In this document: one piece after another, positions 1 through 10,095 of the stretch | Numbering within the stretch: the first letter of the stretch is position 1 | Layout: each line of letters begins with the position of its first letter | Origin: Streptococcus oralis ATCC 35037 | GTDB lineage: Bacteria > Bacillota > Bacilli > Lactobacillales > Streptococcaceae | Direction: 5' to 3' | Length of the DNA stretch: 64,000 bases | NCBI RefSeq assembly: GCF_900637025.1 | Contig: NZ_LR134336.1 | Location: 1,584,501 to 1,648,500 of the forward strand | Notes under the pieces: model-generated | The model's database searches: none | What the model was told of the DNA's origin: nothing | What the model saw: only the letters and a program-made list of their open reading frames with translations | Position numbers and translations under genes: made by a program

Positions 1-1106
1 GGTGCTTCGATTTTGTTTTCAATACCATGCAAACCAACTTCCAATAGAACTGCCATAGCGATGTATGGGTTTGCCATCGGGTCCACTGAACGCAACTCAA
101 GACGAGTTCCCATACCACGTGAAGCTGGTACGCGCACAAGTGGCGAACGGTTACGACCAGCCCAAGCAATGTAAACAGGCGCTTCATAACCTGGAACCAA
201 ACGTTTGTATGAGTTAACTGTTGGGTTCATGATAGCAGTATAGTTGTAAGCATGCTTAATCAAACCGCCAAGGAAATGGTAGGCCGTTTCAGACAACTGC
301 ATTCCTTTTGGATCATTTGGATCAAAGAAGGCATTATTTCCTTCTGCATCAAACAAGGACATATTACAGTGCATACCTGATCCAGCAATACCAAATTTCG
401 GTTTAGCCATAAAGGTTGCGTAAAGGCCATGTTTGCGAGCAATGGTTTTAACAACGAGTTTAAAGATTTGAATCTTGTCACAGGCACGGAGGACTTCATC
501 ATACTTGAAGTCAATTTCATGTTGTCCAACCGCAACCTCGTGGTGACTCGCTTCTACTTCAAATCCCATTTTGGTCAAAACATTCACGATTTCACGACGC
601 GTATTGTCTGCAAGATCAGTAGGGGCCAAATCAAAGTAACCACCCTTGTCATTTACCTCAAGAGTTGGATCGCCATTTTCATCCAGCTTAAAGAGGAAGA
701 ATTCTGGTTCTGGACCAAGGTTGAAGGATTTGAATCCTACTTCTTCCATATGACGAAGTGCACGCTTCAGATTACCACGAGGGTCACCTGCAAAGGGTTC
801 GCCTTCTGTTGTATAGACATCACAGATCAAACCTGCAACACTTCCATTTTCATCTCCCCAAGGGAAGACTGTCCATGTATCCAAGTCTGGGTACAAGTAC
901 ATATCTGACTCATTGATACGTACAAAACCTTCAATAGAAGAGCCATCAAACATGGCTTTGTTTGACAAGACCTTATCTAACTGTTCATCTGTAGCAGGAA
1001 TTTCGACGTTTTTCATGGTTCCCAGAATATCTGAAAACATGAGACGGATAAAGGTAACATTTTTTTCCTTGACTTCACGACGAATATCTGCAGCTGTGAT
1101 TGGCAT
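1..1106 (-). CDS. glnA: Glutamine synthetase type I (3' end outside window)
   Basis: Makes glutamine from glutamate, ammonia and ATP in the cytoplasm. The frame reads leftward from an ATG at 1106 and stays open to the window edge, so about 368 N-terminal codons are present and the C-terminus is missing. The start [17 protein letters not shown] and the following [15 protein letters not shown] and FDGSSIEGF stretches are typical of Gram-positive GS-I; the FDGSSIEGF loop is part of the substrate site. An AAGGAG ribosome site precedes the ATG. It lies 38 bp downstream of glnR on the same strand, the classic glnRA operon, so it is probably repressed by GlnR from the promoter upstream of glnR. The open edge is not a sign of a pseudogene. 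Confidence 0.97.
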   Translation of the reverse strand, partial: MPITAADIRREVKEKNVTFIRLMFSDILGTMKNVEIPATDEQLDKVLSNKAMFDGSSIEGFVRINESDMYLYPDLDTWTVFPWGDENGSVAGLICDVYTTEGEPFAGDPRGNLKRALRHMEEVGFKSFNLGPEPEFFLFKLDENGDPTLEVNDKGGYFDLAPTDLADNTRREIVNVLTKMGFEVEASHHEVAVGQHEIDFKYDEVLRACDKIQIFKLVVKTIARKHGLYATFMAKPKFGIAGSGMHCNMSLFDAEGNNAFFDPNDPKGMQLSETAYHFLGGLIKHAYNYTAIMNPTVNSYKRLVPGYEAPVYIAWAGRNRSPLVRVPASRGMGTRLELRSVDPMANPYIAMAVLLEVGLHGIENKIEA

Positions 1107-1144
1107 GGGTTTTCTCCTTAATATATATGACTACTTGCGATTGC

Positions 1145-1501
1145 CTAACCGCGACCAAAGGGTGACCGTACTGAAGCAAAGCGCCCCTGCTGGAGGAGTT
1201 CATTGTGAAGTGCGCGACGCACTTCCGTCTGACTCACGGCTTTCTTGGACTTCGCCTCGCGTTCAGCATATTTTTTCTTAATCGCAGCAATATTATGACC
1301 TTCAGAGATATAATCTTTGATTTCAAGCAGACGATCCATGTCATTCAACGAATACATGCGACGGTTCCCTTCGTTTCGATCAGGTTTGATCAACTCTTGA
1401 TCTTCATAATAACGAATCTGACGCGCCGAGAGATCGGTCAATTTCATAACACTGCCGATAGGAAAAACAGCCATATTTCGGCGAAATTCTCTTTCCTTCA
1501 T
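1145..1501 (-). CDS. glnR: MerR-family nitrogen repressor GlnR
   Basis: 118-residue regulator of glutamine and ammonium metabolism that represses glnRA when nitrogen is plentiful. The N-terminal half is a MerR winged helix-turn-helix (VMKLTDLSARQIRYYEDQ, then RMYSLNDMDRLLEI). The C-terminal tail is rich in Arg and Gln, as in other GlnR proteins, where it senses feedback-inhibited glutamine synthetase. The length matches the family. A consensus GlnR box and a strong promoter lie just upstream (1525-1577), so autoregulation is expected. First gene of the glnRA operon. Confidence 0.96.
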   Translation of the reverse strand: MKEREFRRNMAVFPIGSVMKLTDLSARQIRYYEDQELIKPDRNEGNRRMYSLNDMDRLLEIKDYISEGHNIAAIKKKYAEREAKSKKAVSQTEVRRALHNELLQQGRFASVRSPFGRG

Positions 1502-1524
1502 TTACAATTTCCTTCTTCCTGTCT

Positions 1525-1577
1525 ATTATAGTCTAAAAAAAGACATACGTCAACGAATAATGTCATAAAATGTAACA
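1525..1577 (-). promoter_or_regulatory. glnRA promoter with GlnR box
   Basis: Reading leftward: a -35 TTGACG (1553-1548), 17-bp spacer and -10 TATAAT (1530-1525). The sequence TGTCATAAAATGTAACA at 1561-1577 fits the GlnR operator pattern TGTNA-N7-TNACA exactly and lies 7 bp upstream of the -35. It abuts the stop codon of the preceding gene. This supports GlnR repression of glnRA. Confidence 0.88.
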
Positions 1578-2105
1578 TTATTTTCTTTTTTTCTCCCAAA
1601 AGAGTTTCAGTTGCTCAATATCATAATTTACAAGGATTGCGACAAAAACTCCCATAAATGTTTCAAATACACGTGCAAACACGTACAAAAATGTTTCTCC
1701 GCTCGGTATTGATAGGGTAATGATCAACATAGCCGCTACACCACCGATAACTCCTGCCTTGTTGTTCATGGCGACATTTGTCATAATGGTTAACATGGTG
1801 CAAATCGGAACAACTAGTAAAGTTACCCAAAAGGCTCCATGAAATAAAGTGTTTAAGAGGAAAAAGACAAGGGCGTAAAAACCGCCAATACTATTTCCTA
1901 AGATACGCGAAGTTCCAAAATGGACACTCTTATCAAAGCTTTCTCGTAAACTGAAGACCGCTGTCAACGCTCCAATTTGAAGCCCCTTCCAGCCAAAAAA
2001 ACCAAAAATCAAGAGAACTATAAATACGGCAATCCCTGTTTTGAAGGTTCGCATACCAAGCTTGAACTGTGACTTATCAAATTTATATTTTTTAAAATAA
2101 CTCAT
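1578..2105 (-). CDS. FUSC / aromatic acid exporter-like small membrane protein
   Basis: 175 residues with about four strongly hydrophobic segments (residues ~23-45, ~77-95, ~95-112, ~118-160) and a basic tail ending in KKRK. The N-terminal pattern (RTFKTGIAVFIVLLIF, then a RESF-containing loop and an RILGN motif) resembles the ArAE_1/FUSC group of putative exporters, but the protein is much shorter than full-length members and has no cytoplasmic domain. Substrate unknown. As I recall, a gene of this kind sits upstream of glnR in S. pneumoniae. It is transcribed toward glnR, and its stop codon touches the GlnR box. Confidence 0.6.
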   Translation of the reverse strand: MSYFKKYKFDKSQFKLGMRTFKTGIAVFIVLLIFGFFGWKGLQIGALTAVFSLRESFDKSVHFGTSRILGNSIGGFYALVFFLLNTLFHGAFWVTLLVVPICTMLTIMTNVAMNNKAGVIGGVAAMLIITLSIPSGETFLYVFARVFETFMGVFVAILVNYDIEQLKLFWEKKRK

Positions 2106-2193
2106 AATCTCAACTTTCTACTACCATTTTAACATAAATTAGTTGATTTTATGAGTGAAAATCAATAGGAAGCGTTTTTAATTTAGGGCTATA

Positions 2194-2220
2194 AAAAAGA
2201 GGAAACAGAGTTCCTCTTTT
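2194..2220 (-). terminator. Rho-independent terminator of the antigen I/II gene
   Basis: Stem AAAAGAGGAA / TTCCTCTTTT with a 6-nt loop. On the minus strand it runs into a T tract. It lies about 20 bp past the stop of the adhesin gene. Confidence 0.75.
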
Positions 2221-2238
2221 CTATTTAACTTTCAGAGC

Positions 2239-5200
2239 TTACTTGCTTTCGTCTTCTTTACGTTTCAACTGACCAAGTCCTAAAACTCCTACTAAAGCTG
2301 CTAGACCAAGATATGGCATGTAGCTTGAATCATTTGTACCTGTTTGAGGTAGAGTAGGGTTACCTTTTGGATTTGGAGTAGGAGTTGTTGGCTCCTCTGG
2401 TTTCTTAGGTTCTGGCGTTGTCGTGCGAACTGTATTTGAAGCATAAGCAACTTTGTTCACAGTATTTACATAGGTATTTTCAAAGGTTCCGACAGCAATT
2501 CGTTTCATTTGAATATAAGTCTCAGCCTGGAATGGAGAATCCAACTGAATCTCTTGAAGGAATTCTTCCTTGAAGCGAATTGTAATCATTCCCTTATCTT
2601 GATTATGTTCAACCTGTGTTTCAGCTGTTAAGTCTGTCCCTGCCTTAATAACACGACCGTCTTTCAATCGGATATCAACCTTGGCAAGAACTTTATAGTT
2701 TCCAGTGTATTGATCACCTTTTTGGTCATAATCATCTACAAAACTATAGTCATTCAAGTCCTCAGAATGATTTTGTGGAATCAAACCACCGATTAAACGA
2801 TAATTGAAGAACTGGTTCAACGGAATTGTTTGGCCATCAATATTGTCACTGCTTGGATCCATACTGATTGTCACATCTTTTTTCGGTGTGATTTTCGGTA
2901 CGTTGTTGACAACTACTTCTGTAGCATAGCCATTTCCAAAATCAATTTGGTAGGCTTTGTTTTCATACTTACCACCCGTTTGACCAAATTCAGGTTTAAC
3001 TGTCATCGGATCTGTGATTAGCAATGATTTTCCTGCTGCTACATAGTTCTTGTAGAATTCTGCTGGATTATCAGCTGAGAAGAGTTGGAAAGCACCTTTA
3101 ACAGTGATGTTTGCTTTCTTCAACAGCTCTTGAACCTTCTTAGGCGCAGCTTCTAAACTATCAAATTGTTGAACACTGATACCTGATACAAGGTTGCCTT
3201 CTAGATCACGAATCTTAACCAATTCTGGTTGAAGGGTTAAGGCTTCTTCTGGATAATCATCCACATAGTAGAAACCATTTTGAATCGCTTCTTTAGAAGA
3301 TTTATCTCCCTTGTATTGGTCCAAATCCCATGTGAGTTCATAGTAGTTTGTTGAACCAGCTAGAACTTCTTTGCCATCAATATTCACACCTTGCTTGTTC
3401 TTGTTAACTTTCAAAGGCTTGATGTAGTTGTTATTTGGATTGTCAGGATCATTTGGTTTACCTGGAGTCGTTACACGAACAATGTTTGACTTGACACCGT
3501 AGGCATCGTTGACTGTCAATGTAAAGTTGTTTGTATAAGTCGCCCCATCATTCAAGACACGACCAACAACAGTTGGATATAGAGTCTCAAAGGATTTTGT
3601 CAAATCTGCATTGAAAGCTGCCAAGGTCTCCTCAGTAGCCTTAAAGGTTACAGTGTGACTAGCTTTGTCATAGCTTGTTTCAAAACCTTTGCTTGCAGCC
3701 TTGGTTGCTTCCAAATCAAACTGATAGCCAGTTGGAAGTGGATCTACCAATACAAACGAAGTTGTTTTTGGACGCCCTGCAGTTAAAGCTTCCGTTTTCA
3801 ACTCAAACTTCACTACAGACTGCTTAGCAACTAGAGTACGGTCGATATCTACTCCATCCTCATTTTTAATTTCTTTATTAATCTGAGGTTGTGCAAATAG
3901 ACGATTGTAATGGAAGTGAACTGTTGGCACCGCTGGTGGTGTTGGCAACTGCTTAGGAGTTGGTGCTACCGGCGGAGTTGGCAATGGATCATAATTGGGC
4001 TCTTCTGGTTTTGATGGCTCTGGTTGATCTGGAGTTTTTACCGGTGGTGTTGGCTCATTTTCATAGCTTGGTGCTACTGGAGCTGGTTCCAATGGTTTCT
4101 CTGTCTCATATGTTGGCTCTTCTGGTTTTGATGGCTCCGGTTGATCTGGAGTTTTTACCGGTGGAGTTGGCTCATTTTCGTAGTTTGGTGCTACTGGAGC
4201 TGGTTCCAATGGTTTCTCTGTCTCATATGTTGGCTCTTCTGGTTTTGATGGCTCCGGTTGATCTGGAGTTTTTACCGGTGGAGTTGGCTCATTTTCGTAG
4301 TTTGGTACTACTGGAGCTGGTTCCAGTGGTTTCTCTACTTCATAAGTAGGAGCTTGTGGTGCAGTTGGTTCTACTGGCGGAGTTGGTTTTTCTAATGTGA
4401 TGGTTGGCAAATTAGTTGCTCGAACATTTCCGTTAATCGCAAACCAAATATTTGGCTTTTTGGGAGATAATTTCTCTGCTCTACGTGGATCATTCGCTGC
4501 AGGCTGTCCCAACACTTCTGAAGACGAAATTGTTCCGATAGTCATACTATTTGAAGGACCTGAGATTTCCACTGCTCCCGCACCATACCAAGAGTTTGGT
4601 GCATCTGCATTATCCCAACCAGAATCTGGTTGACTATTCTTATACATGGTGAAGCGGGAACCACCAACTCCTTTTTTGAAGTTTTCAGATTCTGTCGCAT
4701 AAATTTGGCCGTTCTTTTCACCAACTGAAGAACCCGAAATTTTGATGAAATTCCCAGTATAATCTTTAGCCATCTCGATTGAGTTTGCTTCGCGGTTAAG
4801 AGACGCTACAGACATCAAGGCCTTGTCAAAATTAATAATTTGACCATCTTCATCATAGAATTGAAACTCAGTCTTAACGAAGAGAGAGGTAGCATCTTCT
4901 GTATTACCAGTATAAGCCGAAGCGAAAACCCCCATCGTTGGGTCTTTAAAAATTCCCAACCAAGCCTTATCATTGCGGAACTTGGAACTAGAATCAAGAG
5001 TATAAGTATAGACGATTTTAGAAACTTTTTTTCCTTGATAGTAAGTCCCCTGAAGATTCGTATAAGTTGCTGTTGCAGACTGACCTCGTTTCAGCAGGAC
5101 TGAAGACCATTCAGTTGGTCCCTTACCACTTGTTACATTTGAATTGTACTCAGAATACTTACCGACTGTACCAAAGCTTTCCTGTTTGTTTGTCTGGTAG

Positions 5201-6882
5201 TTAGCATTTTGAATGTCTGTTACTTTAAAGTTATCCAACTGGAAGAGTTTATTGGCAAATTCTGCAGTATTCTTCACAGCTGCTTCCATGCCAGTATAGC
5301 TAACAAATTCACCAGTTGTAGTCAATGAAAGTTCAGCATTAGGCTCCGATTTGAAAATCAAACTTTGAGCACTTGGGCGACTCAAGTTTCCATCTTCATT
5401 CTTCTTTGATTCTGCTAAAGCCATAGCTGCCTTAATTTTGGCCTGCTCAGCTTCATAAGCTTGCAACTTAGCCGGATACTCAGCCAACTCTTTCTTATAT
5501 TTGGCAAGATCAGCTTCGTATTTAGCTAATTTTGCTTCATAGTCAGTTTTAGCCGCGGCATTCCGCTGCTTGATTTCTTCGTTTTCAGCTTGGAGCGCTG
5601 CATTTTTTGCCTTGTTGTCTTCAACAGCCTTCTCATAAGCTGTTTTAGCATCAGCATTTGCCTTTTGAACGCGAGCTAGTTCTGTCTGATAAGCCGCTAA
5701 CTTAGTTTGGTAGTCTGTTTCGTTAGCTGCATTCGCTTGTTTGACTGCTGCCAAGTCTTTTTCGTATTGTGCTATTTTAGCCTCATAAGTTGCCTTGGCT
5801 GTTTCATTTCGTTGTTTAATAGCTTCATTTTCAGCTTGGATAGCATTGTTTTTAGCTTTGTTTTCTTCAACAGCCTTTTCATAGGCTACTTTTGCATCAG
5901 AATTAGCCTTTTGAACACGTGCCAATTCTGTTTTATAAGCTGCTAATTTAGCTTGATAATCAGCATCATTATCCTCTTTAGCTTTCTTAATAGCTGCAAG
6001 GTCTGCTTCATACTGCTTCATCGCTGCTTCATAATTCGCTTTTGCAGTTTCATTACGCTGTTTAATCGCTTCATTTTCAGCTTTAAGCGCTTCGTTTTTC
6101 GCAGTGTTTTCTTTTACTGCTTTATCATAAGCCTCTTTAGCTTCAGCATTAGCTTTTTGTACTCGAGCTAATTCTGTCTGGTAAGCTGAAAGTTTATTTT
6201 GATAATCCTTTTGACTATCTTCATTTGCTTTTTTGACAGTTGCTAAATCTTTTTGATATTGTGCTAGCTTAGCCTCATATTCTGCTTTAGCTGTTGCATT
6301 AGCAGTGTTGATTTTTTCAACTTCTTCTTGATGACTTTTTAGATCTTTTTGGTACTTGTCATCCGCTGCTTTGTTTTCAGCATTGATTTTATCTGTTTCA
6401 GCCTGATGAGCTGCGACTTCCTTTTTATATGCTTCAGTTGTTGTCTTTACTTCTTCAGCCTGTTTAGCATAGTCGCTTTTAATTTCATCTTGTTTTTGAG
6501 CATTTTCTGTAGCAGTTGTGGCTGTTCCTTTGTCTTTTGTTTCATCTTGAACCACCTTAACTCCTGCAGATTTTGCATCAGCAACTGCTTTATCCAAATC
6601 AGCTGATGATACTTCTACTGGCAAAGCTGAGTCTTTAGAACCAGCCTTAGCTTGGCTTTCTTTGGCAACTTGGCTCATTTCACCCTGAGCTTCAGGTAGA
6701 TTTGTGGCTGGGTTCCCTGTAGTAGCTACCTCAACTGTACTTGTACTAGTTGTCTCTGTAACTTCATCAGCAAATACTGCTTTGTCTGCAAAAGCAATCA
6801 AAGCAGTTCCTAAAACAGCACCACACAAAGTTTTCGCAACTTTGCTTTTACGAAATCCATAGACTTCTTTTTTATTTTTCAT
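2239..6882 (-). CDS. Antigen I/II family LPXTG adhesin (SspA/SspB/SpaP type)
   Basis: 1547-residue wall-anchored adhesin. In order: a signal peptide with a [11 protein letters not shown] core; an Ala-rich heptad region (about 135-495) of roughly 82-residue repeats carrying the motif [13 protein letters not shown]; a variable GbpC/Spa-like lectin domain (about 510-830); a Pro-rich region (about 845-985) with three 39-residue repeats ([20 protein letters not shown] and so on); C-terminal isopeptide-type domains (about 990-1490); then LPQTG at about 1511, a hydrophobic span and a KRKEDESK tail. In this family the A and P regions form a long stalk that presents the V domain to salivary glycoproteins (gp340) or other bacteria. 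It lies between pgk and the glnR-linked membrane gene. Single gene with its own promoter and terminator. Which named paralogue (ssp, pas, spaP) cannot be told. Confidence 0.93.
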   Translation of the reverse strand: MKNKKEVYGFRKSKVAKTLCGAVLGTALIAFADKAVFADEVTETTSTSTVEVATTGNPATNLPEAQGEMSQVAKESQAKAGSKDSALPVEVSSADLDKAVADAKSAGVKVVQDETKDKGTATTATENAQKQDEIKSDYAKQAEEVKTTTEAYKKEVAAHQAETDKINAENKAADDKYQKDLKSHQEEVEKINTANATAKAEYEAKLAQYQKDLATVKKANEDSQKDYQNKLSAYQTELARVQKANAEAKEAYDKAVKENTAKNEALKAENEAIKQRNETAKANYEAAMKQYEADLAAIKKAKEDNDADYQAKLAAYKTELARVQKANSDAKVAYEKAVEENKAKNNAIQAENEAIKQRNETAKATYEAKIAQYEKDLAAVKQANAANETDYQTKLAAYQTELARVQKANADAKTAYEKAVEDNKAKNAALQAENEEIKQRNAAAKTDYEAKLAKYEADLAKYKKELAEYPAKLQAYEAEQAKIKAAMALAESKKNEDGNLSRPSAQSLIFKSEPNAELSLTTTGEFVSYTGMEAAVKNTAEFANKLFQLDNFKVTDIQNANYQTNKQESFGTVGKYSEYNSNVTSGKGPTEWSSVLLKRGQSATATYTNLQGTYYQGKKVSKIVYTYTLDSSSKFRNDKAWLGIFKDPTMGVFASAYTGNTEDATSLFVKTEFQFYDEDGQIINFDKALMSVASLNREANSIEMAKDYTGNFIKISGSSVGEKNGQIYATESENFKKGVGGSRFTMYKNSQPDSGWDNADAPNSWYGAGAVEISGPSNSMTIGTISSSEVLGQPAANDPRRAEKLSPKKPNIWFAINGNVRATNLPTITLEKPTPPVEPTAPQAPTYEVEKPLEPAPVVPNYENEPTPPVKTPDQPEPSKPEEPTYETEKPLEPAPVAPNYENEPTPPVKTPDQPEPSKPEEPTYETEKPLEPAPVAPSYENEPTPPVKTPDQPEPSKPEEPNYDPLPTPPVAPTPKQLPTPPAVPTVHFHYNRLFAQPQINKEIKNEDGVDIDRTLVAKQSVVKFELKTEALTAGRPKTTSFVLVDPLPTGYQFDLEATKAASKGFETSYDKASHTVTFKATEETLAAFNADLTKSFETLYPTVVGRVLNDGATYTNNFTLTVNDAYGVKSNIVRVTTPGKPNDPDNPNNNYIKPLKVNKNKQGVNIDGKEVLAGSTNYYELTWDLDQYKGDKSSKEAIQNGFYYVDDYPEEALTLQPELVKIRDLEGNLVSGISVQQFDSLEAAPKKVQELLKKANITVKGAFQLFSADNPAEFYKNYVAAGKSLLITDPMTVKPEFGQTGGKYENKAYQIDFGNGYATEVVVNNVPKITPKKDVTISMDPSSDNIDGQTIPLNQFFNYRLIGGLIPQNHSEDLNDYSFVDDYDQKGDQYTGNYKVLAKVDIRLKDGRVIKAGTDLTAETQVEHNQDKGMITIRFKEEFLQEIQLDSPFQAETYIQMKRIAVGTFENTYVNTVNKVAYASNTVRTTTPEPKKPEEPTTPTPNPKGNPTLPQTGTNDSSYMPYLGLAALVGVLGLGQLKRKEDESK
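3998..4348 (-). repeat. Three 117-bp proline-rich repeats in the adhesin
   Basis: Three tandem 39-codon units. The middle and distal copies are nearly identical at DNA level; the outer copies carry a few substitutions ([16 protein letters not shown]). They encode the P region of antigen I/II, and copy number could vary by slippage or recombination. Confidence 0.85.
5440..6480 (-). repeat. Ala-rich heptad repeats (A region)
   Basis: About three and a half copies of a ~246-bp unit (82 codons) with conserved blocks [27 protein letters not shown] and [12 protein letters not shown]. Forms the alpha-helical half of the antigen I/II stalk. The copies differ at many third positions, so the array is older than the P repeats. 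Confidence 0.8.
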
Positions 6883-6922
6883 TATAATCCTTTTCCTTAT
6901 CTAAATTTAGTCGTTACTTCTT

Positions 6923-6951
6923 ATACTAGCACTTTACAAGGCAGGATGCAA
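6923..6951 (-). promoter_or_regulatory. Putative promoter of the antigen I/II gene
   Basis: Leftward -35 TTGCAT (6951-6946), 17-bp spacer, -10 TAGTAT (6928-6923), about 40 bp before the ATG at 6882. An AAGGAAAAGG ribosome site follows. The hexamers are only moderately good. Confidence 0.5.
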
Positions 6952-7003
6952 ATATTTACTCTTTTTTTATTTATAGAAAAATTCCACCTATTTATAAATT
7001 AAA

Positions 7004-7031
7004 TTAAAAAGAAGATGGTCACACCATCTTC
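7004..7031 (-). terminator. Terminator of pgk
   Basis: Stem GAAGATGGT / ACCATCTTC with a 3-nt loop (7011-7031), followed on the minus strand by TTTTT. It lies just after the pgk stop. Confidence 0.9.
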
Positions 7032-7046
7032 CTTTAGTTAAACTAT

Positions 7047-8246
7047 TTATTTTTCAGTCAATGCTGCCAATCCTGGAAGAACTTTACCTTCAAGAAGTTC
7101 CATTGATGCTCCACCACCAGTAGAAATCCATGAGAACTTGTCTGCACGGCCAAGGTTGATGGCTGCAGCAGCTGAGTCACCACCACCGATGATTGATTTA
7201 ACACCTGGTTGTTTTACGATAGCATCCATGACACCGATTGTACCAGCTTGGAAGTCAGGGTTTTCAAATACACCCATAGGTCCGTTCCATACAACTGTTT
7301 TCGCACCAGTCAAAGCTTCGTCGAATTTAGCGATAGATTTAGGACCGATATCCAAACCAAGGAAACCTGGGTCTACTGCTTCACCTTCAGTGTCTTTCAC
7401 TTCAGTGTAGTCAGCAAATGCGTTTGCTTCTTTTGAGTCAACTGGCAAGATCAATTTGCCGTTTGCTTTTTCAAGAAGAGCTTTCGCAACATCCAATTTA
7501 TCTTCTTCTACAAGTGAGTTACCGATTTCGATACCTTGAGCTTTGTAGAATGTGTAAGTCATCCCACCACCGATAAGCACTTTATCAGCTTTTTCAAGCA
7601 AGTTTTCGATAACACCAATCTTGTCAGATACTTTTGAACCACCAAGGATCGCTACGAATGGACGTTCTGGAGCTTCAACTGCTTCTTGGATGTAGGCAAT
7701 TTCGTTTTCAAGAAGGAAACCAGCAACTGCTTTTTCAACGTTTGCTGAGATACCAACGTTAGATGCGTGTGCACGGTGAGCAGTACCGAATGCATCGTTT
7801 ACGAAGATACCATCTCCAAGTGAAGCCCAGTATTTACCAAGTTCAGAATCGTTTTTAGATTCTTTCTTGCCGTCAACATCTTCGAAACGAGTGTTTTCAA
7901 CCAAGAGAACTTGTCCATCTTCAAGAGCGTTAACAGCGGCTTCCAATTCAGCACCACGTGTAACACCTGGGATAAATTTAACTTCTTGTCCCAATTTAGC
8001 AGCCAAGTCAGCAGCTACAGGAGCAAGTGATTTACCTTCTTTGTCTGCTTCTTCTTTTACACGTCCAAGGTGAGAGAAGAGGATTGCACGTCCACCTTGT
8101 TCAAGGATGTACTTGATAGTTGGAAGAGCTGCAGTGATACGGTTATCATTGGTAATCACGCCATCTTTAACAGGTACGTTGAAGTCAACACGAACGAGAA
8201 CTTTTTTCCCTTTCAAGTCAACGTCTTTAACAGTCAATTTTGCCAT
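7047..8246 (-). CDS. pgk: Phosphoglycerate kinase
   Basis: Glycolytic enzyme converting 1,3-bisphosphoglycerate and ADP to 3-phosphoglycerate and ATP. 399 residues, the usual streptococcal length. Diagnostic stretches: [14 protein letters not shown] near the N-terminus (substrate-binding Arg and Asp), FSHLGR, the Lys-Ala containing hinge region, [10 protein letters not shown], and the nucleotide-site [10 protein letters not shown] near the C-terminus. Monocistronic, with its own promoter and terminator. It lacks its usual partner gap next to it, which is normal in streptococci. Confidence 0.98.
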   Translation of the reverse strand: MAKLTVKDVDLKGKKVLVRVDFNVPVKDGVITNDNRITAALPTIKYILEQGGRAILFSHLGRVKEEADKEGKSLAPVAADLAAKLGQEVKFIPGVTRGAELEAAVNALEDGQVLLVENTRFEDVDGKKESKNDSELGKYWASLGDGIFVNDAFGTAHRAHASNVGISANVEKAVAGFLLENEIAYIQEAVEAPERPFVAILGGSKVSDKIGVIENLLEKADKVLIGGGMTYTFYKAQGIEIGNSLVEEDKLDVAKALLEKANGKLILPVDSKEANAFADYTEVKDTEGEAVDPGFLGLDIGPKSIAKFDEALTGAKTVVWNGPMGVFENPDFQAGTIGVMDAIVKQPGVKSIIGGGDSAAAAINLGRADKFSWISTGGGASMELLEGKVLPGLAALTEK

Positions 8247-8599
8247 TAGATATGACTCCTTCTTTTTTTATACGTGTTAATTATATCACAAAATCCGCAA
8301 AAGAGATAGAAAAACCCTAAACTTTTCTTGTTCATTCTTCTATCTATTAACCTAAAAACCTAGGATTGCAGTGCGGGAAATAGTAATCTTCACATAATTC
8401 GGTTGGAATATTTTAGGCGAATTTCTTGATTGATCTGCCTAATTACTTCTACACTATCCTTTTTCTAAGATTTTAATCCTTAATATTCTAAACTCTACAG
8501 TCCTTCTTTTTGAATTGCTGGGTTTCTTATTATACAATATAACTAAAATAATTTCTTCAGTTTGTGCTATTTGAGATTAAAAGAAGGGGAATTGCTACG
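8247..8599. other. Intergenic region between pgk and the WYL regulator
   Basis: Divergent spacer of about 350 bp. It holds the pgk ribosome site (AGGAGT), and an extended -10 (TGA-TATAAT, plus-strand 8280-8288) for pgk. On the right are a TATACAAT-like element (~8532) and a GAAGGGG ribosome site before the ATG at 8600. I saw no small ORF or other structure that I can support. Confidence 0.5.
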
Positions 8600-9526
8600 A
8601 TGAAATTAGAAAGACTAATCTATATTTTACTGTCTCTTTTGAATAAGAAGAGAATAACAGCTAAAGAGATCGCAGAGAGGTTTGAAATATCTACTCGAAC
8701 TGTATATAGAGACATGGATACACTCAGTTTAGCGGGGATCCCAATCTATTCGGAACGTGGAGATAAGGGAGGTTTCTATATACCGAGCGACTATAAGATA
8801 GACAGAAACTTTTTCACTGAGGAAGAGAGACAGTTTATCATTAATATGAGCCAAAATGTTAGTAAAATCGTTGGTCATTCAAGTCTTGACAGTATCGAAC
8901 ACAAGCTGTCTTCTCAAGAAATTACAAGAGCAAACAGTCCTTTTTACTTTGATCTCAGTTCCTGGACTCTTAATACAAATTATTTACTAGAAATTGAGGA
9001 AGCGATACAAACTGAACAGATGATTTCTTTTTCTTACTATTCGAAAAAACAAGAGAAAAGTCAGCGAACAGTTATTCCATACAGATTGATCTATAAACTG
9101 AATGCTTGGTATGTTATCGGTTACTGCTTAGAAAAATTAGATTTTCGTATTTTTAAATTAACTCGAATTCGTGAACTAGAACTAGTGGAGATAGAAGATA
9201 AACCATTCGATTATCCACGTTTATCTCAAGAAAAGTTAGAGCTTTTTTTAAATCCCCCAAAACATAAAGTGGAGGGGCAAAGAGAAGAAATCGAACTAGT
9301 TTTTACAAGATTTGCACTTCCAAAAATCTACGATTACTTCACGGAAGAAGAAATCAGAGTCGAGGACGAAATAATAAAAGTTCAGGCATTTAGAGCTTTA
9401 ACTCCTTCGTTTTTTGATTTACTATTAAGTTTTGGTTATCAAGTAAAGGTCGTATCTCCAAGTCACTTACAAAATCTACTGGTCAGTACTCTCAAAAAAA
9501 ATCTTCAGCAATATGACAACCTGTAG
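8600..9526 (+). CDS. YafY-type HTH/WYL transcriptional regulator
   Basis: About 308 residues. N-terminal HTH_11/DeoR-like winged helix (about 1-60: KRITAKEIAERFEISTRTVYRDM) followed by a WYL domain (about 130-205: ISFSYYSKK, VIPYRLIYKLNAWYVIGYC, KLTRIRELELV) and a WCX-like tail. The start at 8600 is preferred over the upstream in-frame 8564 because GAAGGGG lies at proper spacing before it and the protein then begins directly with the HTH helix. The ligand is unknown; WYL domains often sense nucleotides or other small molecules. The next gene follows after 84 bp in the same direction and may be its target or partner. Confidence 0.85.
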   Translation: MKLERLIYILLSLLNKKRITAKEIAERFEISTRTVYRDMDTLSLAGIPIYSERGDKGGFYIPSDYKIDRNFFTEEERQFIINMSQNVSKIVGHSSLDSIEHKLSSQEITRANSPFYFDLSSWTLNTNYLLEIEEAIQTEQMISFSYYSKKQEKSQRTVIPYRLIYKLNAWYVIGYCLEKLDFRIFKLTRIRELELVEIEDKPFDYPRLSQEKLELFLNPPKHKVEGQREEIELVFTRFALPKIYDYFTEEEIRVEDEIIKVQAFRALTPSFFDLLLSFGYQVKVVSPSHLQNLLVSTLKKNLQQYDNL

Positions 9527-9610
9527 TCATATTTCCTTTTGTATACTCTTAAGTGGGCAAAATATTTCGTGATATTCATCATAGCCCAATTATTTTACAG
9601 GAGGTTCCAA

Positions 9611-9979
9611 ATGGATACAAAAACACTTGCAGAAAGCTATTTTACGGCAGTAAATGAGGGAGGCTGGGAAGATTTCGTAGCTGAAAACTTTGACTATGGC
9701 ATGTGCGATAGTATAGAAATTCGACAAGGACGTGATGTTTATTTGCAAGGCGCAGGCCAATTCTATGCTTTGAGCCAGCATCTTGAAGTGAAGCAATTAC
9801 TTGTTGATGGTCGAGCAGTCTCAGCTTTAAATCGCTACCGTCTACATTCTCCTCAAGGAAAAGAACTAGAGCTGGATGTCGCAGAATTTCTGAAATTTGA
9901 TGAATTTGATAAATTAGTTGCATCCAATATTTATTTCGACACCTATCGTTTCCAAAAATTTATCCAAGGAATTGAATAA
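9611..9979 (+). CDS. NTF2-like / SnoaL-like protein
   Basis: 122 residues. The pattern TLAESYFTAVNEGGWEDFVAENFDYG, then a mixed beta-strand C-terminal half ending FDTYRFQKFIQG, suits the cone-shaped NTF2/SnoaL fold. No catalytic signature is clear, so enzymatic role is unknown. The start is set by a perfect AGGAGG at 9599-9604 with 6-bp spacing; a longer in-frame extension to 9539 lacks a ribosome site. Probably co-transcribed with the WYL regulator. Confidence 0.6.
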   Translation: MDTKTLAESYFTAVNEGGWEDFVAENFDYGMCDSIEIRQGRDVYLQGAGQFYALSQHLEVKQLLVDGRAVSALNRYRLHSPQGKELELDVAEFLKFDEFDKLVASNIYFDTYRFQKFIQGIE

Positions 9980-10017
9980 AAAAATCTAGCTTCAAATTTA
10001 CTCTTCAATTTCAAAAC

Positions 10018-10060
10018 TAAAAACAAGGCCTGACTAATCTACAGTCAAACCTTGTTTTTT
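10018..10060. terminator. Bidirectional terminator between the NTF2-like gene and the GH85 gene
   Basis: AAAACAAGG / CCTTGTTTT outer stem with TGACT / AGTCA inside, flanked by A and T tracts on the two sides. It serves the converging genes ending at 9979 and 10096. Confidence 0.75.
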
Positions 10061-10095
10061 ATTTTTATGAGAAAATCCAAGATTCGTAAATCTGA

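Noticed and set aside
1..1106. glnA as a truncated pseudogene
   Set aside because: The frame runs uninterrupted to the window edge, so it is simply cut off.
3998..4348. CRISPR-like repeats
   Set aside because: Repeats are long, contiguous and in frame with the adhesin; there are no unique spacers or cas genes.
3960..4349. Open frame opposite the P repeats of the adhesin gene
   Set aside because: Antisense shadow of the 117-bp repeats; repetitive and hydrophobic without any start signal.
5707..6606. Series of hydrophobic plus-strand ORFs over the Ala-rich region
   Set aside because: Frame shadows of heptad repeats read on the opposite strand.
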